Below are positions 36,212-47,845 of a DNA stretch of 64,000 nucleotides, one piece after another. A program made the position numbers and the translations under genes. Numbering within the stretch: the first letter of the stretch is position 1; each line of letters begins with the position of its first letter. The notes under the pieces were generated by a model. The model searched no databases and had not been told where the DNA came from. It saw only the letters and a program-made list of their open reading frames with translations. Source of the stretch: Bilabrum cf. latius (Eukaryota > Bigyra: Bicosoecida > Bigyra > Bicosoecida); contig OZ237771.1 of the NCBI GenBank assembly GCA_965178125.1, positions 434,001 through 498,000 of the forward strand. The letters are read 5' to 3'.

Positions 36212-39200
36212 ATGCTGCTGGTAGGTATGCCGGGGAAAGCCTTGCCTGCAGCTGTGCTGCCCGTAAGACCAGAGGTGCCCTACTCAGGGTACAGCCCCCG
36301 GAGGATGACCCGGGTCTTGGTCGCAACCTCTCCGGAGGACCATTCCGTTATCGTGCTCACGGATCCAGTGTCGAGTCCGCCGAGTGCCCCGGCCAAACCC
36401 TTGCTCGTCGCATCCCCTGCCTCACCCGTCTTGGTCGAGTTTTCTCGCTGTTCCCCAGCGTTAGGCTCCCCGGTCGCAATGGCCTTCAGCGCGCGGAGCA
36501 TCCAGGCCACCCACGCGCGGGCTGGCTGCTGCTGGGTCAACGCAAGGGGCATGCGCGCCACAATGCGATGCACCTGGCCGGCCATCCATCGGGCCAGCTT
36601 CATGCGCCCCTGCCCTCTGCTCGCACCCATCACACCGCAACATCTGGCAGCCAGAGGCACCCACAGCCCCACAGTAGCCGCCACCGCGCACCCCTAACCG
36701 AACCGATTCCAGCCAGCCCCCCTTCTCGCGATTGTGCCCTGCCTCTGCCTCTGGTCCTGCCATCGCATGTCATCGTGCCACTGGCCCAGCTCTGCGACAA
36801 CAGCCCAGAGCGCGTCGGGCATGTGACCACCACTCTTGCCACCCTCAGCTTGCTCCCCATCATCAACCCTAGCCCCCCGGGTCCACCAACTCGACGCCTC
36901 TCCCTGCACACAGGCGGCGTGCAGTCCTTTCGCAACCAGAGGCAGCGCTGCTCCCGCCGCCCATGCCTCCAGCTGGCCCCCTGTGGGCCCGCCCAGCACG
37001 GGCATGCCGGCGATCGGAGCCACCACGTGCCTCACGGACGGGTCATCACCCGTCCACCCCTGCATGCCCGCCTCCAGCGCCGGCACCATGGCCTCCCACA
37101 TGTTCCGCACGGCGCCGCGCACTACATTGGCCCACGACGGTGCCGGTGAGGCATCAAGCCCTGCGCTCGGATCGGCACCGACCACGTCAGCGAGCTCAAC
37201 CGCCGCGTTGTTCCTCGTACCATCTCCGCTGATCCGATCCGTGATCCGATCCATGATCCGATCCAGCAGCACCTCCTGCTTTCCCCAGGCCCGCCCCGTC
37301 TCATCCCCGGGCGCGGCCCACAGCCCCAGAGCCACCGCAGCTGCCGCCGAGGGGGCGGGCCCTTCCCCCCCTGCCGCCCTGGCGAGGGAGGCCCACGGCT
37401 CGAGCAGGGCGGCGGGGGGCACTGGGGAGGACGAGGGGGCGCTGGCCCACGCGCGACCCACGCTCTGGCATGCCGAGCCCAGCATGGATCGAAGGAGGGG
37501 ACCAACACTCCCTGGGCTGGCAGCAAGCGCGGGACCGGCCGACCGAGCCACCCAGGCGGCGCGGTCGCTGAACTGCCGGAGAGCCTCGGTTGCACCACCG
37601 TGCGCTGCACTCTCCCGCGCCATGGCATCCAGAGCCTCTGCCAGCAGCGGGGCGATGGATGCGTCCGCCACCGCGCTGACGGCAGCGGCGCCGCGCAACT
37701 GCGCATCTCCCAGCGGAACATCCAGCGGGTCTCTCTAACGGCGCCTACCCCTGTGCCTGGCTGCCACCCTGTCCCGGGTCATGCGCCCTGTGACGAGTGC
37801 ATCGTAGTCGTCACTATCTGGACCATCGTCGCTGTCTCGACACAGCCCCCTGCTGTTCCCTGGATCGTTGTTCCCTGTGAGATTCCCCCCCCTCCCTGGG
37901 GGCCCTAGCCCGGTGCCCCCCGCCGCCACCCGCCGCATCGTCCGCACCGCCCGTGCCACTGCGCAGAGGCCGAGAGCACCATCGTGCGATGCACCCATCC
38001 GGTCTACCGACTCTCTCGCTGCCATTCGCAGAGGTCTCCTGGCCGCAGCTGCCAGCAGCACGCCCAGCCCCAGCCCGGCCCGGACCGCGCCGACCGACAC
38101 CTGCCCCTCGATTGCCGACGGGTTGGATCCATGCAGAGCCTCGTCACGTGCAGGAGCGGGTGTAGGTGCAGGTGCGTTGCCGTGGCTGGCTGCGTACAGT
38201 AGAGGCATGAAGCGGTGCAGTACCGCAGTGCCATGCACAACGACCTCACTCGGCTCCGGCCGGCCCTTGCTTCTGTCCTTGCCCCTACCCCTTCCACCTA
38301 TCCTTACCTCTACGTCTTCTCCTCCCGTTGATCCGATCATATCAGGCCCCGATGCACTCGCCACACCGCTTGCGGCACCAGACTTGTTTTTCCCTGTGGC
38401 GCCGATGGAGCCAGCTTGCCCCGGCCCCGGCCCTTGCCCTTGCTCTGCTTCTGCCCCGCCCGCCGTAGACCGCATGGGCATCGGCTCGAGTCCATCCACA
38501 GCGGCTCGCCAGCCATCAATGGGGCAGGGCTTCCCGCCGGCGATCGAGCCGGCTAGCAGCAGGCGCCGCGCAAGCTCCGCAGCACCACCCACTGCTGTTG
38601 CCCGGGCTTCGGCCGCGGCTGCCGCCGCCCGCAGCCGCACCAGCTCGGCGCGCATGGAGGCAGCCCGGCGCGCCGCCGCCGCCGCCGCCCGCCTGGCCCC
38701 CTTGGCCCGGCCCTCTGCCTCGGATCCCAGCCGGCTGAGGTTGTGCGCGAGTGCCCGCCCGGCCGACACGCGGGTGCTAGCAGCACCACCGCGCGATGCA
38801 CCTTGCACGTCCTCGTCACCGGAGGAGTACCCATCCGTGCCGGCAAGCGCGGCGCCTGCCTTGGTTGCGGAACCAGATGCCGCTCCCAGCAGCACGGTGC
38901 GCGGCGCCCCTCCCCCCCTCAGATCCGTCGCAACGATCCCGCTGGCTTCCGGTCCCTATCCCGTTCCCCCCTGCTCCATTTCCCCCTGCCCCAGGCCATC
39001 ATCGAAGAAGGACCCCAGGAGCCCAGCCTCGGCTGCTTGGCTCCCTGTCAGCAACGCCTCCCTCTTTCTAGCGCCTTTACTATGCCCCCCCCTCTTCCTC
39101 TTCCTGGTTCCTCCTCTTCGCTGCACCGGCTGCCCGTACTCATCGAACTCAACGGACATATCCGAGTCGCCCTCGTCTTCATCGGCAGGAAGTGACGACA

Positions 39201-40146
39201 GCTCCGACGATTCGGAGCCGGAGCCACTCGAAATGTCACCCTCCGAATCGCCAGCTCCTTCGTCCTCCTCCGCCTCCTGCACATACCCCTGCTTGCCCTT
39301 GCTCTTGCTCTTGCTTTGGCCCGCCCACAGCAGCCTAGCCTCCCTCTTCCGCTTGGCGCGCCTACGCGCGATCCGATCCTTCTTCCGGTTTAGCGCGTCC
39401 GTTCCCCGACCCTCCGCCCGCGCCGCCGCCTCCTCGTCCCCTCCCGCCTGCGCCCTGTCCTTCTCTAACTGCACGTTACTGTCCACCACCTCGGACCCCC
39501 GGGAGCCCAGCCCGGCCCGCCCCTGCCTCTGCTTGGCCCGCACGTACGTCCGCACCCCCTGCTCGTACCGACCCAGCTGGCCCTGGAACCCAAATCGGCG
39601 CAGGTAGGAAAGGGCAAAAGAGCCGCCCCCGCCCTGGCGCGCCAGACGGGCCACAGAGTCGGCGAGAGTGGCGGGGATCGGAGCAGCTGCTCGGGAGGAG
39701 GGGCGCCCCATTCCGGCGCCCGATCCCGAGCCTGATGCTGCGGCGGATGCCCCAGCGGAACCGGCCGCGTCGCTGGTGGCTGCCACTGGTCGGAGGGTCT
39801 ATAGGAAGCGAGCATCGGATGGGAGCTATGGACCGGCTGCTTGCCTGCCGCCCACCCGGATGCCGCTCGTGGCAGAGGCCAGCAGAGCACCAACAGAACT
39901 CGGCGCTGGCCGCTCCGCGTTACCAGTTCGGCGCAGTGTAGCAGGCGAAGGTGGATTGCGTTCATGTGGAATTGCCTTCGGCTGCACAGGCGCTTTGGCA
40001 GGTGGTTTTCGCCTCTCGGGAACGAAGGCAACCGGTCTCTGTGCAAGTGGTACATCATTTCCTCTGCCCTTGCTCCCACGACCGCGGGAACTCGACCCCC
40101 TTATCTCATTTTGAATAGATTCTCCGTCCCCAAATACTCCAAGCAT
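35752..40146 (-). CDS. Large Ala/Gly/Arg-rich protein, 1,464 aa, six in-frame TAG, unknown
   Basis: A single frame runs from ATG 40146 to TGA 35752-35754. Six TAGs are read as sense, at 38956, 37735, about 36694, 36280 and two near 39795-39825. The first 130 residues are basic and disordered. Residues about 120-280 contain RFGFQGQLGRYEQGVRTYVRAK and a strongly basic RKKDRIARRRAKRKRE segment that could direct it to the nucleus or nucleolus. An acidic Ser-rich stretch follows. The second half looks alpha-helical and Ala-rich, as in HEAT/ARM-type solenoids, but I do not recognise a family. A Ser run is encoded by a CTG/CAG microsatellite at about 36178-36212. Upstream exons beyond 40146 cannot be excluded. 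Confidence 0.72.
36178..36212. repeat. CTG/CAG trinucleotide microsatellite
   Basis: About eleven consecutive CTG units on the plus strand with one interruption. On the coding minus strand they read as AGC serine codons inside the 1,464-aa protein. Confidence 0.85.
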
Positions 40147-40497
40147 TGCATTTTCCTTTCGCTAATCACGGGAAAAGCCGGAGCTGTGGCCAATACCACT
40201 CCCCAATCCAGCCCTTCGCATGGATTCACGGTTTCGTACCTAGATACAACAACAGTTAACTCAGTTTATGCAACTGACATGACCAGCGGGCTACAATGAT
40301 CTCTTATCGATATATTTTTGGAACGGCGTAGTGTTAATACACACTTTTTCTAAACAACACGGTACAATATGTTTCAGGTCCGGCGGTGGACTCGGCCGCA
40401 AATTGAGCAAGAAGCAAGGCTACCACGGTAATGCTTCTACTCTTTAGTTGATTTCATTGTTTTGACATATTATCGACCTGGAATCTGTATTTATACC
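40147..40497. promoter_or_regulatory. Divergent intergenic/promoter region, 351 bp
   Basis: This separates the minus-strand 1,464-aa gene from the plus-strand small secreted protein. It is AT-richer than the coding regions. No gene or dispersed word is seen; it presumably contains both promoters. Confidence 0.45.
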
Positions 40498-41020
40498 ATG
40501 GGTTTCAAAACAGCATGCAGCCGAATCGTTGCGGTTGCACTTGCGTTTGCATGGCTAGTTACAGCACAGCATGCGGGTCCAGATACTGCCATTGCGCGTG
40601 GAGAGATTGCCAATGGGTCATCATCATGTTTAGCAGCAGAGCCTTTCGGACCACGGTTTTCACAGGCGCCGGGTGAAGTCTGCCCGGATGGCGCAGATAA
40701 GAATTGCGGGAATGGCGTGTGCTGTAAGAGTTTGGGCCCGTTGTCATTGCCGAACATAGCGAAGATATGACCAAAATAGTTTATCCATTCTAAGCAACGA
40801 TGCTATACTTCTTCGTGGCCGCAGGTGACGTTGATCACAGATGCTGTGGCACGTGAGACGTCCGTACGAGCTGCAAGGCGGCATGCCGGATAGCTTGACA
40901 CCATCACTATGCATTCCAAGCAGGAAGCAACTGCGTCTCCCGTGCCCGATGAACACCACCTGCATTGCCTTGATTATCAGTGCACTCGCGCGCCCCTCTG
41001 CCACCACCTCTCGAACATGA
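40498..41020 (+). CDS. Small secreted cysteine-rich protein, about 116 aa, three exons (tentative)
   Basis: The ATG at 40498 begins a clear signal peptide (MGFKTACSRIVAVALAFAWLVTAQ). The mature part is Cys-rich. Exon 1 (40498-40723) ends with a GTAAG donor inside a Cys codon. Joining to 40825-40852 gives CGNGVCCDVDHRCCGT, a knottin- or granulin-like spacing. A third exon 40924-41020 adds a PCPMNTTC motif with an N-glycosylation site and ends at TGA. Exon 1 alone also ends at a TGA (40768-40770), giving 90 aa. Signal peptide and Cys motif support a real gene; the exon 3 boundary is weak. Function is unknown. Confidence 0.4.
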
Positions 41021-41638
41021 GCCTCTCTTCCTTTCCCGTCATGCAGCGACTTGCGGTGCTATGAATTCATTTGCAACGACACATGTGAGACCCATCCATT
41101 CGGCGATCGCACTGGCACTGCGCCACGGGGGTTGCTTCATGTTGCGTGCGTTGTAGCTCGCTCGGGATAGGGTACAGGGTTGTGCTGGAGAGACGAGAGA
41201 GGCGCGCACTGCACTGCACTGCACTGCACTGCACCGCTCGCATCAGGAGCGCAGAACCAGCCCTCGCTATTAAACAATCGCCATGCGACTCAATGACTCT
41301 TCTTGTTCCTACAGGTAGTGCATCACCGTGCAGTGCACCAAAGAGGGCCCTGCCGTCGGAGTGGCCCTGGCACTGGCACTGGTGTGGATCTGGATCGGCG
41401 ATGGGGCGCGCTGTTGGGTGCGCGACTGCAGCGGTCGGAGGACTGGCAGTGCTTGCTAGTACAGTATTTGCCAGGCATTGAAGTGCAAGGGGAAGAAATG
41501 AGGAGTTGATTGCAGTGGCTTCGGCGGGGTATTTTAACTCGGATTTGCTTTGTAACGTGACGTAAATTTCTTGACGAAAGTCACCCGTCTTGTCTGCAAT
41601 TTGCAGCAAACACATCAAGTCAAACTAACATCGGAGTC
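41021..41638. other. Intergenic, about 620 bp, with a pentanucleotide repeat
   Basis: This lies upstream of alpha-galactosidase 2. It holds a GCACT tandem repeat (41206-41234). A plus-strand stretch after a CTACAG acceptor-like site at about 41315 encodes a hydrophobic segment (VGVALALALVWIWIG) followed by Cys codons to TGA near 41510. It could be a final exon of the Cys-rich gene or an unannotated exon, but I cannot connect it. No other gene is seen. Confidence 0.35.
41206..41234. repeat. GCACT pentanucleotide tandem repeat
   Basis: Five perfect GCACT units and a partial sixth. The unit resembles the core of the dispersed TGCATCGCAC/TGCACTGCA word seen across the window. Confidence 0.9.
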
Positions 41639-43931
41639 ATGATCGGACTTGCACAGGTTATTATTGGTGCGTCCGCGCTAGCAGGTGTTTCGCACGCCAT
41701 GAACAACGGGCTTGTGAAGACTCCCCCAATGGTGAGGTCGTCTACGGCTATGCTCAATCTGCTTCAGTAGCGTTCACTGTGTGACAGTAAGCTCACAATT
41801 ATGCTATATATAGCGTTATATTGTTGTATCGCAGGGATTTTTGTCGTGGGAGAAGTGAGAATAGCCATAATTTCTTTGTTGCCGCACATCTTATCGTGCT
41901 TGCACGCGCGACTCTACCTTTATTTGTTTCCTCCTTCTACTGCAGGTTCCGGTGAGCAAGGTCTTTCAATGAAAAGTAATGTATTTGGTTGTTGGATCAG
42001 GCCAGCTGAGTAGTCCTCGGAACGACTTTAATTGCGACCGCACCTTGGTAGACGTACCCTCCACTCGCGACCGCAGGTGCAACACGGACTGCACGGATGA
42101 CCCGACCACTTGCATCTCTGAGCAGCTGTACATGGACATGGCAGACGCCATGGTAGAGCATGGGTATGCCGATGCCGGGTACGAGTACGTCCTGATCGAT
42201 GAGTGAGCATGGATGTGCATTTACGGCCAAGATCGCCGTATGACGCTTCAAAACGGTAGAGACTTCGGCAGCATGCGGCCGACGCTGATCGCGAACAATT
42301 GCTCACACAGTAATACACCTGTTGATCCATCGCCCATCGACTCTCGCAGCTGCTGGCCGGCCAAGGACCGCGACGCCAAGGGGCGGCTGGTCGCAGATCC
42401 CGTCCGCTTCCCGCACGGGATCAAGTGGCTGTCCGACTACGTGCACGGCAAGGGGCTCAAGCTGGGCATCTACACCGACATGGGAACGTGAGACATTGCC
42501 AGCATTCAATGCACGAGGTAGCAGTAGCCGTAATGCATCTGAAAGAGGTGGATATATAGATCCCCTCAGCAATCGGTCTTGCTCTTTCCTGCTGCCAAGC
42601 TGCCAGCTGATGGATGCGCCTGCCTCCTCATGGCGCACTCATCACACTCCACATGGCGCACTCATCACACGCACATCACCGCAGCAAGACGTGCGGAGGG
42701 TACCCTGGCACGCTGGACTACATCGACATCGACGCGCAGACCTTCGTGGACTGGAACCTGGACTCGGTCAAGATGGGTGAGAAGAGAGGGGCAACACGAG
42801 TAGAAAAGAGAAGAGGAGAGGAGATATAAGAGAGGGTATCAGATGGAAGGTGCCGGAACGGGCCTGGTCCGTGCTCGCTGTCACCTGTTCCCCGTCCCGA
42901 CCCCGCCTCCCACGCCCGCTGTCACACGCTCTCGCGCCCTTCCCCCTTTCTGCGCAGACGGGTGCTACAACAACAACAAGACGGCCATGCCCGCCGAGTA
43001 CAAGGCCTGGTCCGACGCAGTCAACAAGACGGGCCACCCCATGCTCTTCAGCTGCTCGTACCCCGCCTACTTCCAAGGCAACATGCCCATCGACTACAGG
43101 TACGTGGCCGAGATCTGCAACCTGGCCCGGCTGTACGCCGACATCCAGGACGACTGGGGGTCTGTCTCCGGCATCATCAATTTCTGGGGGGACCACCAGG
43201 AGGAACTCGGAGCCGTTGTGGGGGGTGAGTTTACCTCTAGACGCTAGAGCTGACTGATGCAAGTGCTTGGGCTTGGGCTTTTGTCTCGGTAACACCCCAG
43301 TGCATGCGACAGGTCAAAACCTGCATGCAGTGCACCAGCGCCTATTGCTCTATGTATGTACCGCCCCCCTCATCCCAATGTGCTCCACCTTCCCCCCTCC
43401 CCCCCCCCCATTCTATACTCACTATGTCTCATTCGCCCCTGTGTCACCACCATCGCCGCAGAGGGATACGTCCAGGACCCCGACATGCTCATCATCGGCG
43501 ATGGCGCCCTCCAGACCAAAGCCATGATGCAGACCCAGATGGCCATCTGGTCCATCGTCGCGGCGCCCATGTACATCTCCGCTGACCTGCGGAACATGTC
43601 AGCTGACGCGCACGCCGTGCTGACCAACAAGGACGCCATCGCGATCTCCCAGGACTCGGTGCTTCAGATGGGCAAGCGGGTGGACGTGTCCGTGGGCGAG
43701 ATGTGGTACCGCCCCCTTGCCAACGGGGACGTGGCAGTGGCGCTCTACAACCCCTCCACCAAGGGACCCGCCAATGTAACCGTTGACCTGAGGCTGGCCG
43801 GGATCAAGGACGGCGCCGCGCACGGGTTCGAGGTGTTCAGCGGAACCAAGATCTCGAGCGACGGCAAGGGATGGGTCGGGGCGGAGGTGCCTCAGCAGGG
43901 GGCCGTCATGTACAGGCTGACCCCCAACTGA
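41639..43931 (+). CDS. Alpha-galactosidase / alpha-N-acetylgalactosaminidase 2 (GH27), 403 aa, eight exons, one of 6 nt
   Basis: Exons are 41639-41731, 41835-41854 (20 nt), 41946-41951 (6 nt), 42077-42202, 42350-42487, 42685-42776, 42958-43224 and 43462-43931, ending at TGA. All introns are GTGAG...GCAG and phases match. The joined N-terminus is a signal peptide, then TPPMGFLSWEKFRCNTDC, which needs the 20-nt and 6-nt exons. Then come [46 protein letters not shown] (the nucleophile Asp codon is split by intron 6), DPDMLIIGD, and [12 protein letters not shown] with the C-terminal beta domain. It is closer to animal GLA/NAGA than alpha-galactosidase 1 is. No TAG is used. Confidence 0.95.
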
Positions 43932-44331
43932 GTGCTTGGGTGCAATGGACCAGGGGAGTGGGGTTAGGGCTCGGGAGTGGTGGGTGGGGGATGGTACTTC
44001 TGCATGGGGGCAGAGGTAGGGCGAGCCAGGTGTTGTCCATGGGGCGGGCGACCCGTCTGTAGTGGGGGCAGTTGAGCGCCCTTGCTCGCTTTGCGTAATG
44101 CGTTGCAGCTTGCATGAACATTGAATGCTTCCGATTACAGCACCAGCTCACGCAGCGCACATAAAAGCCGCCCAATAATACGCAAAACATGACAACACTG
44201 TTGGCATGCACATCATGCAGCATCGGATAGCTGAGCATGCCTGCTTGGGCTCCGCAATCGTCACGCGTTGCCGTTCGAACGGATTGCGGCCGCCGCATTT
44301 GAACGCTGGTTTGTTGGAATCGGGACTCGTC
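43932..44331. other. Intergenic, 400 bp
   Basis: Downstream of alpha-galactosidase 2 and upstream of the PIH1 gene, both plus. GC falls across it. No gene or dispersed word is seen. Confidence 0.45.
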
Positions 44332-47300
44332 ATGGCATAGACAGCTTCCGCAGAAGATGAAATGAGAGCATACGCTTAGGTGAGCTGAAGCTTATTGCCA
44401 CCTGATGCTTGGAGTTGTCCAAACAAGCACTCCATGCATCGGCTCTGGCAGAGTGTGCAAGCTTGCCATGTGCCTCGCAGGTTCTTGAAAAGATGCAGAA
44501 AGAAGATCCCTCATAGTATGCTGAGGTTATGAAACAGCTTCAGTAGCAGCTAGGAGGGGGGGTACCTGGCGGAGGCCCCCCAGAAGAGGTAGGAGCCCAA
44601 ATAGCAACAACGTCGCTCTGCAGTATTGCGAACCTTTCCACTCTGGCACGCTGGGCTTTATCAATCACACACACACACTGCAGGCCATTGATATCGAGCC
44701 GGAGCCCGCTTTCGTGATCAAGACTCGCCGTGCACCCACGCGGCATTCGGGCAGTAGCCTATCTCTACCGACGGGCCCTGAAGGCTTGGCAGAAGGCGGA
44801 GCTCTACGGGAGCCGCAGAAGTTCTTCGTAAATGTGTGCACACACGACCATATCCCTGAGTTCTCCCGGCACACGTCCATCGGGGCCGACGGGCAGGAGC
44901 AGGAGGGCATCAGGGTGCCCGTCTCGGTCGCCCACGCGCTGCAGGACGCCAAGGATAAGGCGGGCCGGCCGTGCGCCGCCTGCGACGTGGTCGTGTCACC
45001 ATCGGTGGTTGCAGAGTGCGCGGCAGACCCCACAGGCCAGTTCCGCCACTTTGTGTGCCAGTTCCTCCTGCAGGCGGTGGAGAAGAAGCACGCGGCCGGG
45101 GGCGCCGCGCATTAGGGTGGTTCCGTATCGGCGTGGCGGCTGGAGACGGATTACAGGCTGCCCAAGCTCCAGTACCAGGGAACAATACCTCCGGCCAGCC
45201 ACAGGGTGCGCAAGAGGACAGCGCCAAAGGTGTAGGTGCAGCCTGTGGAGGGGGGTGACCGTGAGACTGGGGGCGGGAGGAGGGGGGGGAGGAGGGGGCA
45301 ATCGGGGGGAGGAAAGGCCACTGGAAGGCAGTCCAAAGGGGATGCAGGCAAAGGTGGGAGGGTTGCGTTCGAGAACGCCAGGCTGGTGGCCGAGGCGGAG
45401 GCAAGGGTGGCCATGGCGGGGGGGGGTTCCATGCTGGGGGGGGATGGCCGACTGAGGGTGCGTGCGATGGGGGAGGAGGAGGAGGAGGGAAGGAGGCTGG
45501 ATGGGCTCAAGCAGGTGGGTAGGGGCGGTGTGACGAATGGGGAGATGCAGGGGGAAGGGGCCGGGGCGGCGGCAGCTGCCTATGATCCTGAGCTAGGGGC
45601 TGGAGCATCGGCTGCGGCGGATCTGCTCCGATCTACGGAGTCAAGTGAGACACCAACGGGCGAATCAACGGGCCCAAAAGTGCAAGAAGTGCCACCTGAG
45701 AGTATGGGTGGTGTGACGAGTGCTGGGAGGGGTACGGGCACCATCCGTGAAGGCAGGGCCGGCAGTGTGGGGTCGGATGGCATGCACAAGGGGGGCAAAG
45801 GAAACGGAAATAGCAAGGGCAAGGGCAATGGCAAGGGCATGGTGGGCAGAGGCTTCCTCCGCGCGAGGAGGAGCAAGCCCGTGCAGAGACCCAGGGCCCC
45901 GCCAGCGGCTATCCGGAGCCGAATCTCCATGTTTGCCCTGCCCGCCCCCCCTCCCTCTGGGGGCGATGCGCGGGGGGGGCAGGGGCTGGAGGCGCTGCAG
46001 TGCGCTGCACGCGGGATGCTCGATGCGATTGCCTCTGACCCACAGGGACCCAACAGCTAGGTGCATCGCACTGCAGGGCTGGACCCCAGGGATGTATGGC
46101 GCGCGACCGGCTGCACCCGCGCCGGCTGGGACAGGGAGGCGTGGGCCGGGCTGCCGGCGGACTGGGCTGCGCTGGCTGGGCTTAGGGAGCTGCAGCACGG
46201 GTGGGTCCGGCAGATCCGGATGGGTGTGACGAGTGCGCGGAGGGGCGGTGATGGCGGTGGTGCTGGTCGAGGTGCCGCATCGAGCGAGCTTCGGTCGGTG
46301 CTGGATGGCGCGCGAACTTTCGTGAAGCGGTGGAGAGATGGAGGCATCGGAATCGGGGTTCTGGGGGTGGACGTGGCGTGCGCTTTGGACCGATCGCAGG
46401 CTCAGTGTGACGAGTGGCTAGGGAAGGCGGGGCTGGCTGGAGCCATGCAGGCGGCGGGGCGGCAGGGCGCGGTGCCCGCAGACGTCGTGTCTGCTCTTTC
46501 GGACGGTGTGACGAGTGAGGAGGGTTCTGCCAGGGTGTGTCTCCTCAGTGTAGAGGATGGTGGGGGGCAGTCGCGCCAGAAAGACGGGGCAGCCAGCGGC
46601 CTGGATGCTTCTCCTCTTGCACCCCCGTCTCTTGCGCGAGCCAACGCGGCTGCCAAGGAGGCGGGGGCCAGGGAACCTTCGCTGCGAGTGAACCTTTCGG
46701 AGGAGGCCCTGGGGATTTAGGCTCCGGGTCATCGCGCCGCCGAGGAAGTGCTGCCCTGCTGCGTGTGCCCAGGCGGTGTGACGAGTGACGGGGCCCTGCA
46801 GATGCGGGGTCATCTAGACCTGACCCTTGCCCCCCATGTTGGGGTCAGGGTGCGACTCCTCTCCGAGGCGGGGGCCAGGGGTCTAGCGGTTCTGCTGGCG
46901 GTGGATGCGGGGGAGAGCATCATGGGGCCGGAATCACCGGGCGCAGAGCAGAGGGACGGCAAGGGCGAAGACAAAGCTGAGGGTGAGGCTGGGCACGAGG
47001 GCAAGGGCGGAGGGGAGGGTGAGCTGCCGTCTCGCGCCCTTGCTGCCCTGGGCCTGGCTTGTTCTCTGGTGGAGTTGGCCGGGGGCGACCGGGCGGGGGC
47101 CGTGATTCCGGCTCCGGATACTTCATCTGCCAAACCAGGCACCCTGTTCTACCGCCCGGGTCCCGATTCCGGATCCAAGCAGGAGCGGGTGCGCGCTGCC
47201 TTCAGAGCTGCGGGGGGGAGGGGGGATCGTGAGGATGGAGCCAGTGGAAATGAAATGGAAGGGGAAGGGCGGGATGACGGTTCGGTAGATGGGGTTGAAA

Positions 47301-47683
47301 GCATCGGTGCAGCAGACAGGGGTGCCGCACCTCCCGATGACGCTATCGACGAACACACGGTGCTTCCCGAGGACGCCTTCCACCAGCGGGACCCGTATTC
47401 GATGCATCTGCTGCGCCAGAGGGAGGAGGGCAGAGAGAAGAAGAAGAAAGAAAGGATGGAGAAGGAGGACAGAGAGAGGAAGAGGGTCGCCGCTCTTGCA
47501 GCTGGGGGCGCCGGAGCTGCGGCTGGCGGTGCTGCTGCCGCCGCGGGCGAGCACGTGTCTGGAGCAAGTGCCACGGCAGCGAGCAGCGCGGCGCAGGTGG
47601 AGCCGGGCAGGGTCGGGACCAAGGACCCAAGCCAGACCGCTGACCTGCGGCTGGAGGCAGTTGACGGGCTTGATCTGCTGTGA
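44332..47683 (+). CDS. PIH1-domain protein, probable axonemal dynein assembly factor (Kintoun/PF13-like), 1,051 aa, three exons
   Basis: Exons are 44332-44379, 44481-44588 and 44684-47683. Introns have donors GTGAG and GTAGG, all phase 0, and the stop is TGA. Exon 2 encodes VLEKMQKEDPSxYAEVMKQLQxQL with two TAGs as x. Exon 3 starts AIDIEPEPAFVIKTRR and continues FFVNVCTHDHIPEF, IRVPVSV, CAACDVVVSP and FRHFVCQFLLQAVEKKH. This is the PIH1 domain of dynein pre-assembly factors that work with HSP90 in the cytoplasm. It implies motile cilia or flagella. The C-terminal 800 residues are a long, partly disordered extension with basic and acidic runs and a charged helix near 47390-47490. Eight TAGs are in frame. 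Whether it is the DNAAF2 or PIH1D1/2 orthologue I cannot say. Confidence 0.88.
46225..46786 (+). repeat. Cluster of four TGTGACGAGT words in the PIH1 gene
   Basis: Perfect copies at 46225, 46406, 46507 and 46777. Three are read as Val-Thr-Ser and one (46406) as Cys-Asp-Glu, which shows that the word is not tied to one peptide. Confidence 0.9.
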
Positions 47684-47845
47684 GCATGCGCTGGCAGCTG
47701 ATGCTGATGGTAATTTGAGCGCTCTGGCCATGGCCGCGATGCCTAAGAGAAGGTTCATGAATCTGTGAGAGCGTGCTCACTTCATTCCGTTGTATCAAAC
47801 CCGACAAGTGTACAGCGCCACTGATTGTTGCATGCGTGTACAGCA

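Noticed and set aside
37868-39607. 579-aa plus-strand ORF
   Set aside because: Antisense shadow of the 1,464-aa minus-strand gene; Pro/Ser-rich low complexity with no family signal.
41315-41510. Extra exon encoding a hydrophobic segment and Cys-rich tail
   Set aside because: The acceptor-like CTACAG and TGA are plausible, but no donor or frame connects it convincingly to the Cys-rich gene.
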